Assembly (NCBI RefSeq): GCF_019049255.1
Contig: NZ_JAGMUJ010000033.1
Coordinates: forward strand, 1-64,000
Direction: 5' to 3'
Origin: Streptomyces sp. AC558_RSS880
Lineage (GTDB): Bacteria > Actinomycetota > Actinomycetes > Streptomycetales > Streptomycetaceae
Length of the DNA stretch: 64,000 nucleotides
Made by a program: the position numbers and the translations under genes. Below, in pieces: positions 9,032 to 19,374 of this stretch; within the stretch, counting starts at the first letter, position 1; each line of letters starts with the position of its first letter. The notes under the pieces are model-generated. The model was given only the letters and a program-made list of their open reading frames with translations. It was not told the origin of the DNA and searched no databases.

Positions 9032-9841
9032 TCAGTTGTGGCCGGTGAGTGACCTCCGGGACACCGGGAAGTCGAAGTAGGTGTCCGGGTGAGCCTCCGG
9101 CTTGAAGGTGTAGTGCCACCACTCCTCGGCGAGGTTCACGAAGCCGAGGTCCTCCAGGGTGCTCTTGAGGAGCAGCCGGTTGGCACGCTGTTCGCCCTGG
9201 ACACGCGGGTCGAGGGTGTGGCTGAGGGTGTCGAAGCAGTCGTAGCCGGTGCCCATGTCGACGGAGGTGTCGGGGAACCGCTCGTCCTCGGGGGCGAAGC
9301 AGGGGGTGAGGGGCTGTCCGGGGTGGTAGGGCCTGGCCGGCTTCGTGGGGAGTTCCACGAGGGTGAGGTCCACGGTCGAGCCACGGCTGTGGCCGGATTT
9401 CTCCGCGATGTAGCCGTCGGCGAACAACCGGGTCTTGTCGACGTTCGGGTAGAACTCGGCCTTCATCCTCTGGTCGTCGAGGTCCTCGGCCCAGCGCACG
9501 AAGTGGTCCACCGCGCGCTGCGGCCGGTAGCAGTCGTACACCTTCAGGGAGTAGCCCTGGCGCAGCAGCTTCCGCTGCGCCGCGTGGAGGGCCTCGGCGG
9601 CGGGGCGGGTGAGGATGCACAACGGCTGCCGGTAGCCGTCGATGGGCTCGCCGACGAAGTTGTGCGGGGTGAAGTAACGGATCTCCTGGAGGATCGTCGG
9701 GTCCACGCTGTTCAGTGCCACGAAGTCGCGGGGCGCCCTGGGTTCGGGCTTCGCCTGCGCGGTGGCGGAGGCGGTGGTCGCGGCGAGCAGGGCGGCGACG
9801 GCGGTGGCGAGACCGCGTACCGCGGTGGAGAGTCGTGTCAT
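9032..9841 (-). CDS. secreted D-alanyl-D-alanine dipeptidase (VanX-like, peptidase M15D)
   Basis: This 269-residue zinc peptidase would cleave D-Ala-D-Ala or related peptidoglycan dipeptides. Residues 1-30 form a signal peptide (MTRLSTAVRG, an alanine-rich hydrophobic stretch, then ASATAQA). The zinc motif SGHSRGSTVDLT supplies His151 and Asp158, and EEWWHYTF supplies the catalytic Glu and third zinc ligand His243. VYDCYRPQRAVDHF is the usual upstream M15D block. A signal peptide points to turnover of wall peptides outside the cell rather than cytoplasmic VanX-type glycopeptide resistance, and no vanHA genes accompany it. The ATG at 9841 is preceded by GGGGAC. Confidence 0.92.
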   Translation of the reverse strand: MTRLSTAVRGLATAVAALLAATTASATAQAKPEPRAPRDFVALNSVDPTILQEIRYFTPHNFVGEPIDGYRQPLCILTRPAAEALHAAQRKLLRQGYSLKVYDCYRPQRAVDHFVRWAEDLDDQRMKAEFYPNVDKTRLFADGYIAEKSGHSRGSTVDLTLVELPTKPARPYHPGQPLTPCFAPEDERFPDTSVDMGTGYDCFDTLSHTLDPRVQGEQRANRLLLKSTLEDLGFVNLAEEWWHYTFKPEAHPDTYFDFPVSRRSLTGHN

Positions 9842-10013
9842 GTCCCCTGCATCTATCAGGAGAGGGCTCCGCCGGGGAAGCACCCGGCCCTCCTCGGGTC
9901 GCGCGGGGCGCGCTTCCGATGCCCTCGCATACGCGGAGTGACCGCTCGGGAATCCTGCGTGAACGTCTCGTGAACTGCGCTTGGGCGGCCTCGGGCGGCG
10001 CCATCATGCTCCC

Positions 10014-11639
10014 GTGAGCTCCTGGTCGGACAGTCTCCGCTTCGCCTTCCAACCGGTGATCAACCTGACGACCGGCGGCGTGACGGGTCTGGAGATACTG
10101 GCCCGCCCCGAGGCCGGCGACATCCTGGCCGAGGCCCGTCGGGACCCTGAGGTGGACCTGCGGCTGGCCGTGTCGGCGGTACGGGCCGCGGTCCGCAAGG
10201 AGACGTTGCTCCCGCTGTACGTGAACGTGTTCGCGGGCACCCTCGCCGATCTCGGCGGCCTCGCGACGCTGCACGACGCCGTGCGTGAGGCGGGACGGCT
10301 GCCGTGGGAGGTGACGATCGACATCGGCCCTCCCTGCACGCACGTGCCGTGGCGGGCGCTGCTGGACGCGGTCGCCGAGCTGCGCGGGCAGGGCTTCCGT
10401 GTCTGCGCGGACGGTGTCGGGGACGGGGACATCCCGCTGCGGCTGCTCGTGGATCTCGCGCCCGACCTGGTCAAGCTGGACGCGTCGCTGCTGGCGCGGC
10501 CCGCGGCCGTACGGGCGATGCGGACCCTGTGCGAGGAGCTCGGGGCACTGCTGTGCGTCGAGGGCGTCGAGACCGAGGGACAGTGCGCGACGGCACTGGC
10601 GGCCGGGGCCCAGTTGGCCCAGGGCGAACTGTTCGCGCCGCCGGCTCGGCTGCCTGTCGCGGACGTGTACGTTCCGCCGCGCTCCCCCGGCGTGGTGTCG
10701 GTACCCCGGACCGGGCCGTCGGTGCGGGAGTTCGTACGGCCGGCCGCGCTGCTGCCCGCCACCGCGTCGGCCGGTCAGGTGCGGGCCCTGCTGACCGGGT
10801 CCCCCGATGTGTCCGGGGTGCTGCTCGTGGACCGGGCCGGGGTCCCGGTGCGGTCGGTGCACCGCTCCCGCTTCCTGCTGTCGATGTCCGGCCGCTACGG
10901 GCACGCCCTGTACGCCGACCGGCCCGCCGCCAAGCTCGGGGACCCGCCGCGGACGGTGGGCGTCGACGCCACGGCCTGGGAGGTCCTGGAGGTGGTGGCG
11001 GTCGGGGACCGGGGCCGTACGTCGGACGACGTGGCGGTGGTCGACGCACACGGCCGGTGCGTGGGGGTGGTACGGCTGGCGGATCTGGTGCGCGCGCTGG
11101 CCGAGACCCGGGTGGAGGAGGCGGCAGGGCTCAATCCGCTGACCCGGCTGCCCGGTTCGGACGCGATCACCGCCGAGGTGGACCGGCGGATCGCGGGCGG
11201 CCGGGCGTTCACGCTCAGCTGGCTGGACGTCGACCACTTCAAACAGGTGAACGACGGGGCCGGGTTCGCGGCGGGCGACGAGCTCATCCGCGCGGTGGGG
11301 CGGGCACTGCGCGAGGCGTCGCCGGACACCGCACGCGTGGGCCACATCGGCGGGGACGACTTCCTGGTGCTCGCCGATCAGGAGGCGCTGGATCCGCTGG
11401 CGTCCCTGGTGCTCGACGCGCTCTGGTCGGCCGGCGGCCACCCGGTCACGCTGTCGCTGGCCACGGTCCTGTGCCCGCCCGGCAGCGTGACGGACCACCG
11501 GCAGGCCGCCGCCTGTCTGGCGCCGCTCAAGAAGGCGGCGAAGGCGTTGCAGGGGACGAGTTGGGTGCTGGGCCGGGCGGGAGCGGGCGGGCACGAGATC
11601 CGGCGGGGGAGCGAGCGGGCACCGGCGCCCGCGGGCTGA
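10014..11639 (+). CDS. EAL-CBS-GGDEF c-di-GMP-related protein with degenerate EAL motifs
   Basis: This soluble protein of about 541 residues has, in order, an EAL domain (~5-225), a CBS-pair region (~245-375) and a GGDEF domain (~390-520). The EAL signature reads EIL at residues 27-29, and DDFGTG is replaced by ADGVGDG (132-138), losing one metal-binding Asp. Lys in KLD and Glu in EGVE remain. The cyclase signature is GGDDF instead of GGDEF. The EAL domain is probably a sensor or very weak phosphodiesterase, and cyclase activity is uncertain. No membrane segment is present. The start is unsure: GTG at 10014 was chosen over TTG at 9981. It is divergent from the dipeptidase gene. Confidence 0.87.
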   Translation: MSSWSDSLRFAFQPVINLTTGGVTGLEILARPEAGDILAEARRDPEVDLRLAVSAVRAAVRKETLLPLYVNVFAGTLADLGGLATLHDAVREAGRLPWEVTIDIGPPCTHVPWRALLDAVAELRGQGFRVCADGVGDGDIPLRLLVDLAPDLVKLDASLLARPAAVRAMRTLCEELGALLCVEGVETEGQCATALAAGAQLAQGELFAPPARLPVADVYVPPRSPGVVSVPRTGPSVREFVRPAALLPATASAGQVRALLTGSPDVSGVLLVDRAGVPVRSVHRSRFLLSMSGRYGHALYADRPAAKLGDPPRTVGVDATAWEVLEVVAVGDRGRTSDDVAVVDAHGRCVGVVRLADLVRALAETRVEEAAGLNPLTRLPGSDAITAEVDRRIAGGRAFTLSWLDVDHFKQVNDGAGFAAGDELIRAVGRALREASPDTARVGHIGGDDFLVLADQEALDPLASLVLDALWSAGGHPVTLSLATVLCPPGSVTDHRQAAACLAPLKKAAKALQGTSWVLGRAGAGGHEIRRGSERAPAPAG

Positions 11640-11990
11640 CGGGTGAGGCGGGCGGCCCGGAGCCCGTGCCGCCACGGAGGGCGTGCTTCCGGCCGGGTGG
11701 CCGACAACCGTTGCGGTCGGCGACCTTGACGCCCCCTGGGTGCCGGTGAACACTTCCCGGTGTCAGTCGACATCGCCGTACATCTCGGCGCATTCCGGCA
11801 CGCCACCGCTGAGGGCCTCCTGCGGTACGGCCCCACTCCCCCACGGGCGATTCGGCTGCGACGGCACGCTCGTCACGGACGCCGGGCGGGGCGCGGATCC
11901 TCCCTGCCGCCGGCTGAAGTCGCCATGGGAAACGCACCCTGCACGTGAGGTCCGGGGCGGATCGTCCCGGGCCGGGGCCCAGGAGCCGCC
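11640..11990. other. intergenic region upstream of glpF, nothing recognised
   Basis: This 351-bp gap between the c-di-GMP protein gene and glpF holds short open frames but none with a convincing ribosome binding site or recognisable product. It should carry the glpF promoter. The glycerol regulator gene often found next to glpF in Streptomyces is absent. Confidence 0.5.
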
Positions 11991-12716
11991 ATGAGCAACG
12001 GAGACATATTCGTCGGGGAGATCATCGGCACCGCGATCCTGATCCTGTTCGGGGCCGGCGTGGTCGCCGCCGTCGTCCTCAACTACTCGAAGGCGAAGGA
12101 CGCCGGCTGGGTCGTCATCGCGCTGGGCTGGGGTTTCGGCGTGATGGCCGGGGCGTACACCGCCGCCCCGCTGTCGGGTGGGCATCTCAACCCGGCGGTC
12201 ACCCTCGGGATCGCCGTCGACACCGGGGACTGGGACCACGTCCACGTCTACATCGCCGGGCAGATGGTCGGCGCGATGCTGGGCGCCGTGCTGTGCTGGC
12301 TGGCCTACTACGCGCAGTTCCAGGCCAACGCCGAGGAGGACATCGCCCAGCCGACGCTCGGGATCTTCTCCACGACCCCCGCGATCCGCAACCCCGTCGC
12401 GAATCTCGTCACCGAGATCATCGCGACCGTGGGCCTGGTGCTGCCGATCCTGGCGTTCGGGCTCACCGAAGGGCTCGGCGAGTCGGGCACGGCGATCCTG
12501 ATCGTCTCGTTCCTGGTGGTCGGCATCGGACTGTCGCTCGGCGGTCCCACGGGGTACGCCATCAACCCGGCCCGTGACCTCGGGCCGCGCGTCGTGCACG
12601 CGCTGCTGCCGATTCCCCACAAGGGCACCTCGGACTGGGGCTACGCGTGGGTCCCGATCGTGGGACCGCTCATCGGCGGGACGCTGTCCGGGCTGGTCTT
12701 CAACGCAGCGTTCTGA
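11991..12716 (+). CDS. glpF: glycerol facilitator (aquaglyceroporin, MIP family)
   Basis: This 241-residue channel has six membrane segments and both NPA boxes: GGHLNPAVTL (NPA at 67-69) and INPARDLGPR (NPARD at 192-196). The Asp after the second NPA box and overall length favour a glycerol facilitator over a strict water channel. The ATG at 11991 follows AGGAG (11981-11985). In Streptomyces glpF normally starts a glpF-glpK operon. Here a GAAGGGGA ribosome binding site for the next gene remains at 12738-12745, but that gene has been replaced by a mobile element (see the glpK relic). The channel gene itself looks intact. Confidence 0.94.
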   Translation: MSNGDIFVGEIIGTAILILFGAGVVAAVVLNYSKAKDAGWVVIALGWGFGVMAGAYTAAPLSGGHLNPAVTLGIAVDTGDWDHVHVYIAGQMVGAMLGAVLCWLAYYAQFQANAEEDIAQPTLGIFSTTPAIRNPVANLVTEIIATVGLVLPILAFGLTEGLGESGTAILIVSFLVVGIGLSLGGPTGYAINPARDLGPRVVHALLPIPHKGTSDWGYAWVPIVGPLIGGTLSGLVFNAAF

Positions 12717-12749
12717 ACGAACCTCCGCACGTACGACGAAGGGGACGTC

Positions 12750-14035
12750 TTGGCTTCCTCCCCCGTCTAAAGGCGGGGGGTTCCAGCGGTCGCCCGCTGG
12801 GTTTCCTGCTTCACCGACGACCGCCCCGTCCGGGAGGACTCCCGTTGAGGTCTTACACCGTCTCCACAGGCAGACGCCGCCAGCCCGGCGGCCAGGATGT
12901 TGCGCGCCGCGTTCACGTCGCGGTCATGCACAGCTTGGAGCTGGGGAACCAGCGGTCGATCACCACGAGTTCGCGCCCGTACCAGGTGCACTTGTACTCC
13001 AGCATGGAGCGCAGTTCCGTCCACGACGCGTCACTGATGGCGCGTGCGAGCCTGCCGTTCTTCAGCAGGTTGCGGACGGTGAGGTCCTCGATCACGACCG
13101 TTTGGTTCTCACGGACGAGACGAGTGGTGAGCTTGTGCAGGAAGTCACGGCGCCGGTCGACGATCCGCGCGTGGACCTTGGCGACACGGAGCCGAGTCTT
13201 CTCCCGGTTCGCCGAGCCCCTCGCCTTCCGCGACAGCCCACGCTGGGTCTTCGCCAGGCGGGCGCGGTCACGGCGCTCGTGCTTGGGGTTGGCGATCTTC
13301 TCCCCGGTGAACAGCGTCACCAGGGAGGTGATCCCGGCGTCCAGACCGACCGCCCCCGTGGTGGCGGGAGCCTCGGCGATGGTGTCCTCGCACAGCAGGG
13401 ACACGAACCAGCGGCCCGCCGCGTCACGGGACACGGTCGCCGTGGTCGGCTCCGCGCCCTCGGGCAACGGACGCGACCAGCGGATGTCCAGGGGCTCGGT
13501 CATCTTCGCCAGCGTCAGCTGCCCGTCGCGCCACTTGAAGGCGCTGCGGGTGTACTCGGCCGACGCCCGGGACTTCTTCCGCGACTTGTAGCGCGGGTAC
13601 TTCGCACGCTTGGCGAAGAAGTTCCCGAACGCCGCCTGGAGATGCCGCAGCGCCTGCTGGAGCGGAACGGAGGACACCTCCGTCAGGAAGGCGAGTTCCC
13701 CGGTCTTCTTCCACTCCGTCAACGCGGCGGAGGACTGCACGTAGGAGACGCGCCGTACCAGGCCCGGGTGCGTTCCTCCAGCGCCTTGTTGTACACGAGG
13801 CGGACGCAGCCGAACGTGCGCGACAGCTCAGCCGCCTGCCCGTCCGTGGGGCAAAAGCGGTACTTGAAAGCCCGCTTGACCTGCTGCGCCATACCTCACA
13901 CTCTATCGGCTCCTGTGTGAGCAGCGAGTGTCGACCGGTGGCCGTGGACGTCGAACCGTCCTGGCGGCGATTCACCTTTCCCCGCCCTGCTCCGCGGGAG
14001 CTTCGTTTCCTGTCTGGCCTGAAAGCCAGGGCATC
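12750..14035 (-). mobile_element. decayed IS200/IS605-family element with tnpB only
   Basis: A segment of about 1.3 kb is bounded by subterminal hairpins rather than inverted repeats, as in IS200/IS605 elements. The right end (3' of tnpB) has CCCCCG(TCTAAAGG)CGGGGG at 12760-12779, and the left end has CTGGC(CTGAAA)GCCAG at 14014-14029. It holds a broken tnpB and no tnpA, so it cannot move by itself. A TnpB-type guide RNA would lie over the tnpB 3' end and the right-end hairpin. The insertion sits in the former glpK gene. Exact ends are estimates. Confidence 0.75.
12767..13892 (-). pseudogene. tnpB: tnpB (RNA-guided endonuclease of IS605 type), frameshifted
   Basis: The N-terminus (13892 down to about 13745) reads MAQQVKRAFKYRFCPTDGQA... 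to EERTRAWY. The frame then shifts to VRRVSYVQSSAALTEWKK, consistent with a small deletion. The middle part (down to 12913) has the RuvC residues in GLDAGITSL and VVIEDLTVRNLLKN. At FPSSKLC a second shift occurs, and HDRDVNAARNILAAGL continues in another frame (to 12767). The four-cysteine zinc finger normally between these two motifs is missing, consistent with a deletion of roughly 60 bp. All three RuvC acidic residues remain but in different frames, so no active protein is expected. Confidence 0.88.
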
Positions 14036-14156
14036 CACGAAGAAGGACGCCGAGTGGACGCCGGCCATGGAGGCGCCGACACGGGACCGGGAGTACCGCA
14101 ACTGGCGCAAGGCGGTGGAGAAGAGCTTCGGCTGGATGGCGGAGGATGACGGTTGA
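14035..14156 (+). pseudogene. glpK: glpK (glycerol kinase), C-terminal remnant
   Basis: The plus-strand frame ending at TGA 14154-14156 reads EWTPAMEAPTRDREYRNWRK and AVEKSFGW. Spacing and residues match the C-terminal end of bacterial glycerol kinases, pattern (F/W)xPxM-x4-R-x3-Y-x2-W-x2-AV. It lies right after the left-end hairpin of the tnpB element, while the expected glpK ribosome binding site is still next to glpF at 12738-12745. The simplest reading is that insertion, followed by deletion or by a one-sided event, removed more than 90% of glpK. The fragment has no start of its own and is not expected to be functional. Confidence 0.8.
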
Positions 14157-14240
14157 CCACGCGCGCGTGGTGCGTCGCTCTCCGGGTTCGCGGCCCGGGC
14201 TCCGGTCGGTGGGAGCACGGGCCGCGGACCTGCCGACGTC

Positions 14241-14826
14241 TCAGGTGCCGACCGTCTGGCGTCGCTGTGCGACCTGGGCCATGGCGTGCTGGACGACGCC
14301 GATGAGGGTCTCCTTGACCGACTCGCGGTCCCGCGCGTCGCACATCAGCAGCGGTACGTGGTCGTCGAGGTCGAGGGCGCGGCGGACGTCGTCGGCCGGG
14401 TAGCGCGCCGCTCCGTCGAAGCAGTTGACGCCGACGAGGAACGGGATGGCGCGCCGCTCGAAGTAGTCGATGGCCGCGAAACAGTCCTCCAGGCGCCGGG
14501 TGTCGGCGAGGACCACGGCTCCGAGGGCGCCCTCGGACAGCTCGTCCCACATGAACCAGAACCGCTCCTGACCGGGCGTGCCGAAGAGGTACAGCACCAG
14601 GTCCTCGCGGAGGGTGATGCGGCCGAAGTCCATGGCCACGGTGGTGGTGTTCTTGGTTTCCACACCGGAGGTGTCGTCGACCGGGCGCCCGGCCTCGGTG
14701 AGGAGTTCCTCGGTGCGCAGCGGCCTGATCTCGCTGACCGCGCCGACGAGCGTGGTCTTGCCCACGCCGAAGCCGCCGGCCACCAGGATCTTGAGCGTGA
14801 CGGGCTCGACCGGGGGCTTGCCGCGC

Positions 14827-14846
<20 letters not shown>
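14241..14846 (-). CDS. cvnD: conservon GTPase CvnD
   Basis: This 201-residue small Ras-like GTPase is of the actinobacterial conservon family. The P-loop is GGFGVGKTT (residues 24-32), G3 is FGTPGQERF, and VGVNCFDG sits at the NKxD position. Conservon GTPases associate with the CvnA/B/C proteins at the membrane in a G-protein-coupled-receptor-like arrangement. The ATG at 14846 has AGGAG upstream, and this region lies inside the last codons of the 5-oxoprolinase gene, with a 20-bp overlap suggesting translational coupling. In most conservons cvnD directly follows cvnC. Here the oxoprolinase gene intervenes. Confidence 0.93.
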
Positions 14847-18510
<3,664 letters not shown>

Positions 18511-18534
18511 GTCAGTATCCCGCTTCCGCGCCGG

Positions 18535-18930
18535 TCACAGCGCCCGGAGGCCGTTGATCACGTCGCGCAGAATACTCTCGTCCGGCAGCTCGGCCGGGGG
18601 GACCGGCCGGTTCACATGGACCCATTCCGATTCCACGAGGTCTCCGACGAGGACCCGGACCACCCCGATCGGCAGATCGAGTTCGGCGGAGAGTTCGGCG
18701 ACCGTCTGCGAGCTGTCACGGCACAGTTCGACGATGTCCACGTGTTCCGGGGAGAGCGTGGGATCGGTCTCCGGATCGTCCGCGTGCGGCTCCGTGACGA
18801 CCACCGCGATCAGGTCGAGGCGGTGCTGGGCCGCACTGGTGGTGCGGCCCCGCGTCATGGCGTACGGACGGACGACCGGTCCGGCCTCGTCGTCGAACCA
18901 GTGGCTTCTACCCTGACCGTCAGCGCTCAT
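18535..18930 (-). CDS. cvnC: conservon protein CvnC (DUF742)
   Basis: This 131-residue DUF742 protein is the usual third conservon component. Landmarks are WFDDEAGPVVRPYAMTRGRT, the HVDIVELCRDSSQTVAELSA segment and LDLPIGVVRVLVGDLVESEW, which resembles a winged-helix fold, then ESILRDVINGLRAL at the end. The ATG at 18930 follows the cvnB stop by 9 bp. CvnC is thought to bridge the roadblock protein and the GTPase. The role here is inferred from conserved gene order. Confidence 0.93.
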   Translation of the reverse strand: MSADGQGRSHWFDDEAGPVVRPYAMTRGRTTSAAQHRLDLIAVVVTEPHADDPETDPTLSPEHVDIVELCRDSSQTVAELSAELDLPIGVVRVLVGDLVESEWVHVNRPVPPAELPDESILRDVINGLRAL

Positions 18931-18939
18931 GTCATCCCA

Positions 18940-19374
18940 CTACCCGCCCGAGGGCAGATCGGTGCGCGGTGCGGCGCCCAGATGCACACCGACCCGCTTC
19001 ACGAGAAGCGTCATCTCGTAGGCGACCTGTCCGACGTCCGAATCCGCGTCCGCGAGGACGGCGAGGCAGCTGCCGTCGCCGGCGGCGGTGACGAAGAGGA
19101 ACGCCTCGTCGAGTTCGACGACGGTCTGACGGACGTCTCCGGCCTCGAAGTGGCGGCCCACGCCCTTGGCGAGGCTGTGGAAGCCGGAGGCGACGGCGGC
19201 CAGGTGCTCGCTGTCCTCCCGGGTGAGGTCCTTCGACGCGCCTGTCGGCAGGCCGTCGCCGGAGAGCACGATCGCCTTGCGGATGCTGGCGACTCGGTCC
19301 ACCAGGTCGTCGAGGAGCCAGTTCAGCTCCCCCTTGTCGGTCGTGGTGTGGCCGGTGGCCCTCGGTGCGGTCAT
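18940..19374 (-). CDS. cvnB: conservon protein CvnB (roadblock/LC7)
   Basis: This 144-residue roadblock/LC7-domain protein resembles MglB, a GTPase-activating partner of small GTPases. LNWLLDDLVDRVASIRKAIV is the typical first helix and VLSGDGLPTGAS the following strand-turn. The rest is a standard roadblock alpha/beta fold. Its ATG overlaps the cvnA stop (ATGA, 19371-19374). It should work with CvnC and CvnD below the CvnA sensor. Confidence 0.94.
   Translation of the reverse strand: MTAPRATGHTTTDKGELNWLLDDLVDRVASIRKAIVLSGDGLPTGASKDLTREDSEHLAAVASGFHSLAKGVGRHFEAGDVRQTVVELDEAFLFVTAAGDGSCLAVLADADSDVGQVAYEMTLLVKRVGVHLGAAPRTDLPSGG

Noticed and set aside
9032..9841. Vancomycin-resistance vanX
   Set aside because: The signal peptide and the absence of vanH/vanA or vanRS genes argue for an extracellular or cell-wall-recycling dipeptidase rather than a resistance gene.
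8451..11753. Very long minus-strand open frame of 1100 codons
   Set aside because: Only the last 172 codons (Nudix hydrolase) are real. The rest is antisense to the EAL-CBS-GGDEF gene and out of frame with the dipeptidase, reflecting high GC.
11683..11994. Open frame upstream of glpF
   Set aside because: No ribosome binding site or recognisable motif, and it runs into the glpF start in another frame. Treated as non-coding.
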